Source: Przewalskia tangutica (Eukaryota > Streptophyta > Magnoliopsida > Solanales > Solanaceae). From it: 64,000 nucleotides of DNA. Location: the NCBI GenBank assembly GCA_029844215.1, contig CM056728.1, positions 7,528,001-7,592,000 on the forward strand, read 5' to 3'. The notes beneath the pieces were generated by a model. That model saw only the letters and a program-made list of their open reading frames with translations, searched no databases and had not been told where the DNA came from. Positions within the stretch are counted from its first letter, which is position 1. Each line of letters begins with the position of its first letter. Of the stretch, positions 1 to 11,940 are shown one piece after another. Position numbers and translations under genes: made by a program.

Positions 1-1162
1 AATCCTAACTTGATACTATGGTGATTAGCATCTTGGAATTTTGTATAAAAAGAGTTATTTCTTAAAAGGTTAGAGGTACATGATACTTGGGTTAAATTCC
101 CGGATTTTTTTTATTAAAAGACATGATCGTGCCTTAGGTATACTAAAATGAGAGGATGTATTAGTACTATTAATAAGAAGTCAGATGATTCTTAACTTGC
201 TTAAGTTATGATAGGCCGGTAGTGCTTATGTTGTGATGTGATAGGCCGGTAGTGCTTATGTTATGTTTATTAGCCGGATGAGCTATGTTATATATATTTA
301 TATTGTTACGGGTAAACCCCGGGTTATTATTTATGCCATGGATTTGCTACCCATGATGCGAGTGCGGCGCTTGTACTCATGCGGATCTGGACCATAGGAT
401 TCATGCGGGTGAAATAGTCTCATGCGAGTACGCGATGGTACTCATGCGGATCCACAAGATCCATGCGGGTGAAATAGTCCCATGCGGGTGAAATAGTCCT
501 ATGACGAGGCGGATGACCTCATGCGGGTCCACAGGACCTATGCGGGTGAAATAGTCCCAGGAGTAGGATTACTTAATGATACTGCAGGCGAGGTACCTGT
601 TTTGATCATGAGCCTCCTATTTTTATGCTATAAAATGTATACTTGTTACTCTCATTATTAGTAAGGCACGGTCTGACATAATTTGGTTTTATCTATAACT
701 TGGTGTATTTTGGACTTATGATATTACTACGGTATTTTCGATTTACATACTTGGTACGTTGTGTCGACCCCCTTCTGGGCTGCGTTCAATCTGCATGAGT
801 AAGGGAAGCGGTGGTAGATCCTCATTCCTAGGATCTTGTACTCAGTGTCGAGCTCCATTTCTTGGAGGCTCAACTTTTGGTATGGTTCTCCCGAGTCGTT
901 GATATTTTGTACATTCAGGGCATGACGGGGCCTGTCCGTCATAGTGTTATTCATTCTTAGAGGCACGTAGTCTTGTCAGAACTTGGTTTGTTAAGGATGT
1001 AACTGTTCGGTTTATGTACTTTTGGGTTAGCCATTTTGGGCTAGACTATTCTATATCTTAATGGTTGTTTATCTTGAGTTTACATTCCGCTGGTTTTCTC
1101 TGATGTTGTGTCACTAGGGTGCCCGGGTTAAGGCAGGTCACGGTCGGGTTCGGGTCGTGACA
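1..1162 (+). repeat. 5' LTR of Tekay copy 1 (partial)
   Basis: Matches 7408-8572 nearly base for base apart from small indels, and ends in the LTR-type terminus TGACA directly before a primer binding site. It contains short tandem blocks around 190-280 (a unit with GGCCGGTAGTGCTTATG repeated) and 360-560 (repeats of a unit containing GGGTGAAATAGTCC). The left part of the LTR is off the window. Confidence 0.9.
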
Positions 1163-1166
1163 AAAG

Positions 1167-1178
1167 TGGTATCAGAGC
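1167..1178 (+). other. Primer binding site, tRNA-Met type
   Basis: TGGTATCAGAGC lies 4 bases after the LTR end; this is the usual plant retrotransposon site complementary to the 3' end of initiator tRNA-Met, used to prime minus-strand DNA synthesis. Confidence 0.93.
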
Positions 1179-1369
1179 AGTTAATCCTCGGAAGAAGTCT
1201 ACAGGCCATATCTAGTAGAGTCTTGATTATCGGTGTGTTGTGCACCACATCTATAATCAGGAGGCTGCAGGATATTTAGGATTGGTTCCCATTCTTTCAC
1301 TCTAAGATCGTGCAATAGAGCTGTGCTATAGGTTGAATTTCCTCTGACGTATTTTTCCTGTATCAGTTA

Positions 1370-2660
1370 TGTCTCTGCCTTGCAACCGCAGCCCGGAAGC
1401 GGCAAGGCGATGAGAACTACCGGTAGGGCACCAGGGTCACTGAGGCACGAGCGGTCGCACGAGCGAGGTGTTTGGACGGCGAGTTCTACGACGTCGCCAA
1501 CCCCAAAGAGTCGGAGGCGGCAGCGGCGGCCGAGATCGCGGTACTGAGCCTCGATCCGGCGAGCGGAGGATATGGGCTACAAGGAGATAGCCCAGTTACT
1601 GGCCTGGATCGTGGCCAGACAGGAGGATAGGTTGGAGACAGCGATTCATTGCAGTTCAGCCGCAGTGCTAGCTTCGAGGCGAAGATTTTTAGTTGTAGCC
1701 CGCGAGTTTTACGGTCGAGACACGAGGATGATCTCGGGAGTTTATCCGATTCTGCAGCGGATCATAAGCGGTGATCGGGGCTTGAGGCGAGTCGGTGGTC
1801 TTGAGTTCGCATCATTGCGGGATACGGCGATTGGCGGTATGATTCATGGGGCTATCCGGAGGAGCATGCGCTTCGGCCGTTTGGGGCGAGTTCTCGAGGC
1901 ATTCATCCATTTCTTGCCACCGCGAGATGAGGAGGGCTCGGGCCGATAGATTTTTGACGTTGAGACAGAATGGGCGGACGGTCCGGGAATACAACGTGGA
2001 GTTTGATTCATTGGCTAGGTATGTGCCCGCATTGGTAGTAGACATGGAGGACAGGGTGCACCGTTATGTCACAGGACTCGATGATCACTTGGCGAGAGTT
2101 GCTCGGGGTGGCTCTTCACCGCATGGACATTGCCGCACGCAGTACGCATGCGCAGGTGTGAGAGCAGGGCCGACGGATCGGCAGTATCGGCGAGAGGCGG
2201 GCGGCGAGGTCCTCTGGTAGTTTTAGGGTAGACAACCCCGAAGCAAACGGATTTGCACCACGGCGGTCCAGTGCTCCTCCACCATCTTCGGACGTCTGAA
2301 AGTATTCGGGAGCGGGGCGGGGTTCGGGGCTTGGGTTTCGGAGGACCAGAGTTCGGTCGGATGAGGCCACCTATGCCTCGGTGTGGTCGATGTGGTGATT
2401 GCCATTATAGGGGTGTCGTGTTCCTCCGTGAGCTTGTTATTCTTGCGGCGGCGGGGCCATTTGAGAGAGAGATTGTCCGTCGGTGGCGGGAATATGATGG
2501 CTCGGTAAGCGGTCGATGGTGGATCTTCATCGTCGATGGCGTCGCCCGGAGGCGAGGTATTCCGCAGACGAGCCGTGGCGGTCGTGGTAGAGGTTCCAGT
2601 TCAGCATCCTCGAACGCATTTATGCTATGTCGGCCGCCCGAGACCGGAGGCGTCACGATG
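1370..2660 (+). pseudogene. gag of Tekay copy 1, frameshifted
   Basis: The clearest piece is 1960-2110, where the frame starting at 1846 gives a run with LRQNGRTVREYNVEFDSLARY, typical of the retrotransposon gag (capsid) domain of plant chromoviruses; the capsid packages element RNA in the cytoplasm. A cysteine-rich stretch near 2375-2410 (C-x2-C pattern with G and H nearby) is probably what is left of the nucleocapsid zinc knuckle. Reading jumps among all three frames, with open pieces at 1572-1949, 1846-2220 and 2253-2696, so the gene is interrupted by several indels. The true start is unclear; a GC-rich stretch from about 1375 precedes the capsid part. Confidence 0.7.
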
Positions 2661-2679
2661 TCGCCACGCAGTACATTGT

Positions 2680-2960
2680 TGGTTTCTTCTTTGTGATGTT
2701 TATGCTTTGATAGATCCGAGTTCTACCTTGTCCTATATATCTCCTCATATTCTTTGGTAGAATAGGGATAGAGCCCGAGTCCATAGAATCCTTTGAGGTG
2801 GCTACGCCGTCGGTGCCGGTGTTAGGCGGCGGGTATATAAGGCTTGCCCGGTGACTATAGATGGTCGTCGGACTCTGGTGACTTGATAGAGTTGGACATG
2901 ACGGAACCGATGTGATTATGGGTATGGATTGGCTAGCGTCTTGCTATGCCAATGTGGACT
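2680..2960 (+). pseudogene. Aspartic protease region of Tekay copy 1, degraded
   Basis: The frame covering 2700-2760 reads VYALIDPSSTLSYISPHIL, which lines up with the retropepsin active-site region of plant gypsy elements (usual form ALIDSGATHSFIS); the DSG triad appears as DPS, so the catalytic context is altered. The following 150 bases (…GMDWLAS… near 2920-2940) fit the conserved C-terminal protease motif. The role in a working element would be to cut the gag-pol polyprotein. Short and frameshifted. Confidence 0.65.
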
Positions 2961-3099
2961 GCAGAGATGTTAGTTCGGTTCGGTTTCTGGTGGCCGGTTA
3001 TCGAGTGGAAGGGAATCTTGCATCGTAGAAGTAGGTTTATTTCTTACCTCAAGGCTAGGAAGATGGTACGGAAAGGGTATATTTACCATTTGGTTCGGG

Positions 3100-4036
3100 T
3101 ATTCGATACTGAGGCTGAGATACCGGACCTTCAGTCAGTTCCGGTGGTTAGAGAGTTTCCAGACGTTTTCCCAGACGAGCTTGGGTATCCTCCCGAGAGG
3201 AGATTGAGTTTTGCATCGATTTGGCACGGACACTCGACCGATATCTATCCCGCCATAGGATGACACTGCCGAGTTGAAGGAATTGAAGGACCGGTGAAAG
3301 ATTTCTTTGGAAAAGGCTTTATCGGGCCAAGTGTTTCTCCCAGAGCAGGTGTTATTTGTAAAGAAGAAAGATGGGACGCTGCGTATGTGTATTGATTACA
3401 GGCAGCTGAACAAGGTAACTATCAAGAATAGATATCCCCTCCCCAGGATTGATGATTTGTTTGACCAGTTGCAGGGTGCGAGATGTTTTTCCAAGATAGA
3501 CCTGCGTTCTGGTTATCATCAGGTGCGAGTTAGAGAGCGAATATCCCGAGATCGCATTCGGGACCGGTATGGGCACTATGAGTTGGTGATGTCTTTCGGG
3601 TTGACAACGCTCAGTGGTATTCATGGATTTGATGAATAGGGTATTCAGGCCATTCTTGGATATGTTCGTTATAGTTTTCATCGACGATATCTTGGTGTAT
3701 TCGCGCACAGAGCAGGAGCATATAGATCATTTGAGGACGGTGTTGAGTCCTCGTGGCCGGCGATTGTATGCAAGTTCTCGAAATCTGAGTTTTGGGTGGC
3801 CGGTGGCTTTCTTAGGACATGTTATCGGGCGATGGTATTCGGGTTGTCTGAGAAAGATCGTGGCGATCAAGACTTGGCCTAGACCAGCTACTGCAAGCAG
3901 TGCGCGACTTTGGGCCTTGCGAGTTATTATCGGAGGTTTGTGGGCGGTTGCTTCTATTTCGGCACCTTTGACTAAGGCGACTCGGAAAGCGGCTATGTTC
4001 TGGGCGGATACTTGTGAGAAAGTTTCCGATTGCTAA
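3100..4036 (+). pseudogene. Reverse transcriptase of Tekay copy 1, frameshifted
   Basis: Two overlapping open pieces (3307-3639 and 3614-4036) together hold the finger and palm of a gypsy reverse transcriptase: VKKKDGTLRMCIDYRQLN near 3355-3410, then FSKIDLRSGYHQVRV near 3487-3530, and the catalytic FIDDILVYS at 3677-3703 with the two aspartates intact. A frameshift near 3600-3620 separates the SGYHQ and IDD parts. The linker from protease (3100-3300, with a PVVREFPDVFPDELG-type motif) is also visible. In a working copy this enzyme copies element RNA into DNA in virus-like particles. Confidence 0.88.
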
Positions 4037-4480
4037 AGGAGAAGTTGGCGACCGCCCCGTTCTTACTCTTCGGAGGTTTAGATGGATATGTGGTTTATTG
4101 TGACGCGTCAGTGTCGGGCTTGGAGTGCGTCGCGATGCGACGACAAGGTTATAGCTTATGCGTCCGTCGGCTTAGGAAACATGAGAAGAACTATCCCACA
4201 TGACTTGGAGGCGCGGCGATGATTCATGCCTTGAAAATGGAGACATTATTTATATGGAGTTCATGTGGACATTTACACGGACGCGAAGTCTCGATGCATC
4301 TTCAGAGGAGGTGAACTTGCGGCGAGGCGGTGGTTGGAGCTACTTAAGGATTACGATGTTGATATTACGTACCACCGGGGAAGGCGATGTAGTTGCGGAT
4401 GCCTTAGTCGCGGTCGATGGGTAGTCTATCGATGTTCAGCGAGAGAAAAGGGATATGGTCAGAAGTTACACGATTAGCAA
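4037..4480 (+). pseudogene. RNase H region of Tekay copy 1
   Basis: Fragments follow the order of a gypsy RNase H: a WFIVYCDASVSGLG-like start near 4090-4115, LRKHEKNYPT near 4175-4200, an IYTDAKSR-type segment near 4270-4290, and a KDYDVDITYHRG motif near 4345-4380 with the expected metal-site aspartates partly kept. No single frame spans it. It would degrade the RNA strand during reverse transcription. Confidence 0.72.
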
Positions 4481-4639
4481 GCCTTGGGGTTCGTTTGGTT
4501 GATTCCGTTAGTAATGCGAATTCGGGTTCGAAGGTCGAGTCTTCCATCGTCGAGGAGGTGAAAAGCGGCGATATGAGGATCCGATTTTGATACGATCGAG
4601 ATGCAACTCTCCGGGAAGAGAAGAGTCTATTTGAGGTAG

Positions 4640-5480
4640 CCGGATGGGGTGCTAAGATTCGAGGCGGTTGTGTGTTCCCGATGTAGCGAGGACCGTCGGC
4701 GGTGCAGAGGCACGGTGCTCGTTATTCGATTCATCCGGTCGACTAAGATGTACCATGACCTCAGTGCGTATTGGTGGGATGGTTTGAAGAGGGCGTGGCG
4801 GTTTTGTTGCCAGTGTCCTAATTGTCGGTGAGTTAAAGTTGAGCACGAAGCCGGTGGGCTATTACGGTATTGATATTAGATGTGGAAGTGAGAGGTGGTC
4901 AACATGGACTTTATTACGAGGTTACCTCGCACCCGGAGACATGATTCCATTTGGGTTATTGTTGTGGTGTGAAATCAGCCCACTTTCTTCGATCGGGGCG
5001 GCGTTTTGTGGACTATGCGGATTATATATTAGAGATTGTGAGATTATGCGAGTCCGGTGTCGATTATATCGAGATAGAGCCCAGTTCACGGCTAACTTAC
5101 GGAGGTCCTTCCGGAAGGATTAGGGACAGTGAGTCTCGTGCGGCATTTCATCCTCGGACGGACGGACGGGCGAGCGCACTATCGAGACATTTGAGGATAT
5201 CTTTGCGGGCTTGTGTTATTGATTTGAGGTAGTGGGAGGATCATTTACCTCTTGTAGAGTTTGCTTATAACAACGGCTACCATTCTAATGTTCGAGATGG
5301 CGCCTTATGAGGCCTTATACGGGAGAAGTGCAGTCGCGATAGGTTGGTTTGAAGTGGGAGAAGTGCGATTAATCGGGCGGTTGGTTCGTGACGATGGATA
5401 AGGTGAAGCTTATCCAGAGGCGGTTATTGGCGGCCAGTCGGCCAATCATATCACAGATCATCGGCGTCGACACTTAGAGT
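4640..5480 (+). pseudogene. Integrase of Tekay copy 1, frameshifted
   Basis: Pieces in three frames fit a chromovirus integrase: the zinc-binding region with MYHDLSAYWWDGLKR near 4749-4790 and CQCPNCR near 4810, then the core with MDFITR at about 4904-4921, where the first catalytic aspartate is present, and DRAQFTANLRRSF near 5075-5120 matching the second catalytic region (usual form DRGTQFTS). Later parts near 5230-5300 read WEDHLPLVEFAYNN in pieces. The enzyme would insert element DNA into the host chromosome. At least three frameshifts break it. Confidence 0.8.
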
Positions 5481-5489
5481 TTGAGGTTA

Positions 5490-5890
5490 ATGATTGGGTC
5501 TTTCGAAAGTGTCACCCATGAAGGGTGTGATGAGATTTGGGAGGAAGGAAACTTCGGCCCAGTACGTTGGGCGTATCAGTTGTCCAAGAGTGGGCAAGGT
5601 TGCCTATGAGTTGGATCTGCCGTCCGATCTTGGCGGTACTTCGATTTTCACGTGTCTATGTTACGGAAATCGTTGGAGATCGTCTAAGTACACCCGGTCG
5701 GGATGTCGGTGTGAGGAGTTATCGTATGAGAGAGTCCATAGCGATACTCGATCGTCGAGTTAGACGACTTGGACGAAGGGCGTGGCTTCCGTCAGTCTTA
5801 TGGCGGAGCGAGGCAGGAGGAAATGGCGTGGGAGCAGAGGATGACATGATGAAGAAGTATCCTCACTTATTCCTACACCTCGGGTAACCC
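5490..5890 (+). pseudogene. Integrase C-terminus and chromodomain remnant of Tekay copy 1
   Basis: The frame 5537-5887 ends with ILDRRVRRLGRR (from 5744) and EDDMMKKYPHLF, a pattern I know from the C-terminal chromodomain of plant Tekay chromoviruses, where the domain is thought to steer insertion toward marked chromatin. The preceding piece (5494-5760) holds VSPMKGVMRFG, the usual integrase C-terminal motif. This identifies the clade. Frames change between the two parts. Confidence 0.8.
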
Positions 5891-6039
5891 ACTTTCGCTT
5901 GTTAGTTTTGATTTAGCAATTGTGCTTAAGTATTGTTGTGGCTCGGGGAGCATTCTTATTTGCAAAGGAATAGCTAAGAAGATATGTTTATATTGTGTTT
6001 TGTGTAAGGCTAGAAGGAACATTCGGGACGAATGTTTCT

Positions 6040-6052
6040 AAGGGGGGAAGAA
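6040..6052 (+). other. Polypurine tract of Tekay copy 1
   Basis: AAGGGGGGAAGAA directly before the LTR start TGTTATACC; the expected plus-strand primer site. Confidence 0.85.
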
Positions 6053-8572
6053 TGTTATACCAGTGGTTGGCCGTCGAGAAATTAGAAACACGTTCGGGGG
6101 CACGAGCGCGGCGCAAAGCGGGTGAAGTGCGGTGGTAGAAGTTCCAGCCTTGTGGCCGAAAGCAGCCGTGAAAGATCCGGAGTCCGCAGGAGTTGCGGCG
6201 CGCGACGGGAAGCGAGGCAGCGGCCGAAATTTGGCGAAAAACTTAGAAAGTCTGATTTTTGTTTTAAAAGAGGCCATGGGAGGGTGACAAGTGTCCCCCC
6301 CATCTGATTTCTGCTACATGCATTATATTGACCAAGACTTGGTCATTTCTTTCAACTTTTCATCTTTACACTCCATCTCTGTCTAAGTTAAAAAGCTCAT
6401 CCTTCTCTCTAAATTCCCAAGAGGAATTCTAGCCTAAGGGAAAAATCTGAAAAGTGTAATAGGAAGGAAAAGTTATTACAAGCTTGTGAAGACTATTGTG
6501 GTGGTGTTCTTGGAGAAAAAGGCTAGCAAGGTGTTGGAATAAGTTTGGCTAAAACTTAAGGTAACATTTCTTCTCTTGTAGTTAGTATTGGGTGTTGCAT
6601 GTTTAATAGGAAGAACTTGTAGTTGGAAAAAATGCACTTAGAGTAGTTGCATGTAAGAAATGGGGTTGATTATGAAAGAATTGGTTAGGGGGATATTATG
6701 AGCATGTTGTTACCTAAATACTACATTAGACTTGTTGGGTTAGTTGTTGTAACTTGTGGGGCTGAATTTTACACACCAAAGTTTAGGTGTGTAATCCCCT
6801 TGGTGTTGGTTGGTTGTTGAGCCTTAAACATGGCATTTGAGCGTTAAAAATCGACCTTGGAAAAGGTGGCAATGTATGTAGAAACAAAGGAAACGCTGCC
6901 CAATTTTCCGTAGGAAATTGGTGACTTTAACTTGGAAATTCTGCATTGTAATTAGAGCTTGATAAACGTATTCTGGTCATTTTAGGTTGACATACTACGT
7001 GCGGTAAATTGGACTTAGCTTGTGGATTGACCGAAGAGGTATGTGGAGCTTTCCTATCTCTTGAGCATGATTAGTTGTACCTATGTAGTACGGTGAGCGT
7101 CAAGATTTGGAAATCTTCGTTTGTTATAAGTATTTGATACTTGCTTCGTTTTAAAAGAAAAGTATAAAAATCCCTTGGACTTAAGGGAATGTGTTTTACT
7201 ATTGTTTAACTCTAATATAACGGCTTTATGGGGAGTTGGTTATATTAGTTTGTGAAAGTTTAATGGAGAAAGGTTTTGACGATTTGAACTTGTGGAAGAA
7301 AAATGGTTTTAAGGCATGAACTGCTTAAGGTTTTACAAGAAATGAAGTCACTTAATTTAGAAGCTTGAGATAGTTTTAAAAGGAAATGTGACTTGCTTTG
7401 AAAAGAAATCCTAACTTGATACTATGGTGATTAGCATCTTGGAATTTTTGTATAAAAAGAGTTATTTCTTAAAAGGTTAGAGGTACATGATACTTGGGTT
7501 AAATTCCCGGATTTTTTTTATTAAAAGACATGATCGTGCCTTAGGTATACTAAAATGAGAGGATGTATTAGTACTATTAATAAGAAGTCAGATGATTCTT
7601 AACTTGCTTAAGTTATGATAGGCCGGTAGTGCTTATGTTGTGATGTGATAGTAGGTAGTGCTTATGTTATGTTTATTAGCCTGATGAGCTATTTTATATA
7701 TATTAATATTTTTACGGGTAAACCCCGGGTTATTAATTATGCCATGGATTTGCTACCCATGAAGCGAGTTCGGCGCTTGTACTCATGCGGTTCTGGACCA
7801 TAGGATCGTGCGGGTGAAATAGTTCCACGCGAGTGCGCCGATGGTACTCATGCGGATCCACAGGATCCATGCGGGTGAAATAGTCCCATGCGGGTGAAAT
7901 AGTCCTATGAGGGGCGGATGACCTCATGCGGGTCCACAGGACCTATGCGGGTGAAATAGTCCCAGGAGTAGGATTGCTTAATGATACTACGGGCGAGGTA
8001 CCCTGTTTTGATCATGAGCCTCCTATTTTTATGCTATAAAATGTATACTTGTTACTCTCATTATTAGTAAGGCACGGTCTGACATAATTTGGTTTTATCT
8101 ATAACTTGGTGTATTTTGGACTTATGATATTACTACGATATTTTCGATTTTACATACTTGATGCGTTGTGTCGACCCCTTCCTGGGCTGCGTTAAATCTG
8201 CGGTAAGGGAAAGCAGGTGGTAGATCCTCATTCTTAGGATCTTGTACTCAGGTGTCAGGAGCTCCATTTCTTCGCTTTTGGTATGGTTCTCCCTGGAGTC
8301 GTTGATATTTTGTACATTCAGGGGCATGACGGGGCCCTGTCCCGTCATAGTGTTATTCATTCTTAGAGGCCTGTAGTCTTGTCAGAACTTGGTTTATTAA
8401 GGATGTAACTGTTCGGTTTATGTACTTTTGGGTTAGCCATTTTGGGCTAGACTATTCTATATCTTAATGGTTGTTTATCTTGAGTTTACATTCCGCTGGT
8501 TTTCTCTGATGTTGTGTCACTAGGGTGCCCGGGTTAAGGCACCGGTCACGGGTCCGGGTTCGGGTCGTGACA
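6053..8572 (+). repeat. 3' LTR of Tekay copy 1
   Basis: Starts TGTTATACC after a polypurine tract and ends TGACA; length about 2520 bases. Its right 1165 bases match the window start. The next five bases (AACTG, 8573-8577) are the candidate right target duplication; the left one is outside the window. The first ~250 bases contain a GC-rich stretch, and a block near 7790-7960 repeats a unit containing GGGTGAAATAGTCC. Confidence 0.92.
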
Positions 8573-8577
8573 ACTGG

Positions 8578-10568
8578 GCATACCACTGTTCTGCAGACGC
8601 AGTCCTATTCCCTCCGCCTTGATATTAATCTGGTTCTTGTTAGTGTAATTCTGCCTCGCCTATATCGTATGCTATATTTCTTGTCTAATTAGGATTATCT
8701 TGCATCCCCAAAATCCATGCTTGATATGAAGATGTATAGGCCAATTGGGATAAAACATACTCGCATATAAATGATTTCTATAATAAAGGTCACATGTAAA
8801 TTGATTCTGATCTAATCCTATCTACTTAAGTGTCTGATTTAAGAAACTAACACAATGATCCTAAAGCATGACCAATACATCAGGGGTTATTAATAGATCA
8901 ATCTATGTCTCATTATGTTTGGTATGCCATTTAGTATTAGTTTAAGATTTAGAATGAACTAAACACGTCTAGCGTCTGATAATATACTATTCTGAAGGCT
9001 AGCTTGTAGAAACCTTGTCTATAACAATTACCCCTAAGTCAGCATGTTTGTCCACTTCATCTTTTTATACAACAAAGAAAAATGAATGAACTGGTGTTCT
9101 CATTCCTATACATGTGTGAGTGTTAAAATAGGCAATTATCTCATCCCTGATTGGAACTAGATCTGTTCACTATTACTAAACATGATTGATGTCTGCTCTT
9201 AGCCTTGAAGTATTGTTCTCTCTTGCTTGTGATCTGAATTTGCTCATGACTGCCAGGCTTTCTTGTGCTTTTCTATCTTGTTCTCTATGTGTTTCATGCT
9301 TGCTGTCTAAATTTCTATGTGTTTCCTGCCCATTTGCCTCCTCTTAGCATTGCAATAGTGTTCCCTTTTGCATTTACGCTCAGCCCATCTGCTCCCGAGT
9401 CCAGGCGCCCACAGGCGATTTCCTTTTAGCTCCCAGTTATTGTGACATGTTATGTGCTCGTCCTAATTATTTGTATCAATTATTATTTGGGGTCGTACTA
9501 ATTCTTATCTTCCTTTGTTTTACATGAAATGCATTGGAGCGAAACGAAGAGTCTCAAGGCGAGACTCATCACAAGCTACAGCAAATGAAGACCCGCATCT
9601 TATGTGTTTCACCCTCTCCGCATCACAAACTCCAAATCATAGGCGAGAGGGTCTATGTTTCTTCGAGTCATCCTTATTAATTCATATCCTTTTCTCATTT
9701 ATTTGTTGTAATTATTTTCCTAACATTTACTCTTAACATTAATATATTTTAGAATAGCCTAAGCTTTAAGTCGCTATTAGAAAAATAGTTCAACACTAGA
9801 AATTTGCTTCTCATTAAGTTAATTATTTTTTGACTAGTTAAGCATCGCCCAAGCCATACTAAATGACATTAAATATCCACGTAGTTAAAGTGTCACTCTA
9901 TTAAATCCTTAGCATAATAAATTAATTCCTTCATAAACTCTTACTAACATTCATAATCAAAAATTATTTTGTTAGCCTTTTCATAATAGATATTTTACAA
10001 GTACACATTTCGTCATAATAAGATTTTGCATTATTACAACACATGTATCTTATCTAATACGTTATAAATGCATAAATCATCTTTGCACATAATTATACAT
10101 GTTTTAGCTAGAACTAGCTTTATATATTTTAAAACAAATCTCACATTTTATGCTAGCAAAATTACTTCCTATATTTTTACTTAAATACTTTTCAAGACAT
10201 GTATTACATCTTAGAATAACAATTAACCCTAGGTTTGAACGGACAACCGCAAGTTAGCGGATCCTTTAGGGTGCCTAATCCCTTCCCTTTAGGATAATAA
10301 AGAGCCCTTACTCAGAATCTCATATAAGTTTTGCAGACCATAAAATGGAGTTAGTGTTGACTTTAACCTAGTTGACATTTAGGTGTCCTAATTCACCCAA
10401 ACTAATTAGGTGGCGACTCCGCGAACCCTTTAGCATTTCTAGCACCTTTTAGCACCTTTTAACATTTTTAGCACTTTTTATTATTTATTTTCTAACATTT
10501 TTACTTAAGCAAGGTTCGCTAGAATAAAGTCGCGGTCGAATCTGTCGCTCCCGTTTTCGACCGCGACA
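8578..10568 (+). repeat. 5' LTR of Tat element (right part)
   Basis: Nearly identical to 17457-19444. It contains the 7-bp inverted repeat GAGTCTC/GAGACTC at 9549-9567 and the CCGC/GCGG stem at 10247-10260, both also present in the diverged solo LTR at 29578-36741. Ends CGACCGCGACA. Confidence 0.92.
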
Positions 10569-10571
10569 GAA

Positions 10572-10589
10572 TGGCGACTCCACTGGGGA
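10572..10589 (+). other. Primer binding site, Tat/Ogre type
   Basis: TGGCGACTCCACTGGGGA starts 4 bases after the LTR end. This motif is characteristic of the Tat/Ogre lineage, where it pairs with a tRNA-Arg 3' end. Confidence 0.85.
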
Positions 10590-11399
10590 TTTTAGGTTCT
10601 TAACCACAACAGACCTAGGGTTATTATTTGACATTACTTTTGCATTTAATTTTGTGTGCTGTATTTTGTTTTATTTATTTTAATTGCTACCTTTCTTGCT
10701 TTCCTTAAGCGGCATTCATTCATACTTCCTCCATATGGAAAATTCACATTGTCACACCTGACACGTGGGTGTGCTTGCAAGACTGCAAATTTCTTTCAAA
10801 CACCCAAATTTAAGAGAGTTGGTGTTTTGCGCGGAGAATCCGGTCCAACCGGTGATCGCGTAGCCTTCTCACTCGAGTAGTCCGCTCGGGAACCTTGTGT
10901 CTAGTAAAGCCAAATCTTAGAAACTTAAGACAGAGCTATACCACCCTTTATTTTAGGGCATGCATGCATTTACCTTAGGTGGGTCGGTCCTTGGCATCGA
11001 CATCACAATTAGGAAGACACCAAACTTGTCGACGGGTTTCTCAACCCAACGACCAACCGGCATATTATGTGTAGCGTGGCAATGACAGACAAATCCAAGC
11101 CTAATCATGACATGCTGAAATTGGAAAAAAGTGCACCGTCATTTGGTCGCCATTTCCAACAAAGGCATTATAGTTGGACGACTTGGACAAATCCATCATG
11201 ACCTCGCATATGTGACGTTTAGGCCTACCTCTGGCATAAAGGGGTCCCATGCATGTTAGGACTCGCTTGCAATATGACAATTTATGTGCAACATGTACTT
11301 GTTAAATGTTTTTTGCAAAATCACGTGCTTTACACTAACGCAGTTTGCTGCATTTTTGTCTAGAAGGATTTATCATCTCCCCAAAGGTCGATTTGTATT
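10590..11399 (+). other. Untranslated leader of Tat element
   Basis: No coding frame of interest. The stretch begins directly after the primer site and has mixed composition with a GC-richer block at 10795-10910. Tat/Ogre elements normally have a long leader before gag, which fits. Confidence 0.5.
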
Positions 11400-11940
11400 T
11401 GACTAAACAATGACAGAGCATCGATATCCCACAAGATCAAAGGCACGGTCAATGACATAATCGATCCAAGGCGTTTGGCGAGCAGTGGAACCTGTCTTGG
11501 TTCCTATAGGCAAAGCAGGGGTCTCAGAAAAGAAAAGCAGCATAGATCCGATCGAGCGCCTCGCCCAGTTACCACAACAAATGGCAACCCTGCAGACTGA
11601 AATTAAAAGGCTCTGAAACCTCACTAAAGCACTCGTCACTGCAAATAACCAAAATCCTCCAAATTATTATCAGTACCTTCTTACTACATATCCCATTCAG
11701 CCAATATACAATGCACCCATATATCCCACACAAATGCCTACCATACTCCAGCCAAACACAAACCAAAGGCCAAACACCTTTTACGCATTCAAAACTGGGA
11801 AAAGGTAGGAAACCAGACGGGGGTTGCAGGTCCAAGCAGGCCAGGCACGCAGATGTCAAGGAATAAGGCGGCGAAGTCAAATACGAATCGACCACGCCCC
11901 AAAACTCACAAATTTTCTTTGAGCGCAGGGCTTTCATATT
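11400..11940 (+). pseudogene. gag-like remnant of Tat element
   Basis: Plus-strand frames from the ATG at 11410 read MTEHRYPTRSKARS, then after a stop IERLAQLPQQMATLQTEIKR near 11550-11616 and a proline/asparagine/tyrosine-rich stretch with YPIQPIYNAPIYPTQMP near 11690-11740. A basic start, a short coiled-coil-like segment and a Pro/Gln-rich tail is the usual look of a Tat gag N-terminus. It is interrupted by in-frame stops and no pol follows. The open frame on the opposite strand (11569-12258) is a shadow. Confidence 0.5.

Larger units (their letters stand above)
1..8572 (+). mobile_element. Tekay-type Ty3/gypsy chromovirus, copy 1 (5' end cut by window)
   Basis: The first 1162 bases match bases from about 7408 to 8572, so they are the two LTRs of one element; the first ~1.36 kb of the 5' LTR lies outside the window. 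Between them, in order, are a tRNA-Met type primer site, gag, protease, reverse transcriptase, RNase H, integrase and a chromodomain remnant, then a polypurine tract. The integrase-last order with a terminal chromodomain defines chromoviruses; the long (~2.5 kb) LTRs point to the Tekay/Del clade. All frames are broken, so no polyprotein can be made as read. The element lies inside the 5' LTR of the Tat element that follows: the LTR sequence resuming after 8572 matches the middle of the Tat 3' LTR near 17457. Confidence 0.88.

Noticed and set aside
6053..6310. GC-rich stretch at the LTR start as a possible CpG-rich promoter
   Set aside because: It belongs to the Tekay 3' LTR and has a counterpart in copy 2 (42640-42900), so it is element sequence rather than a host promoter.
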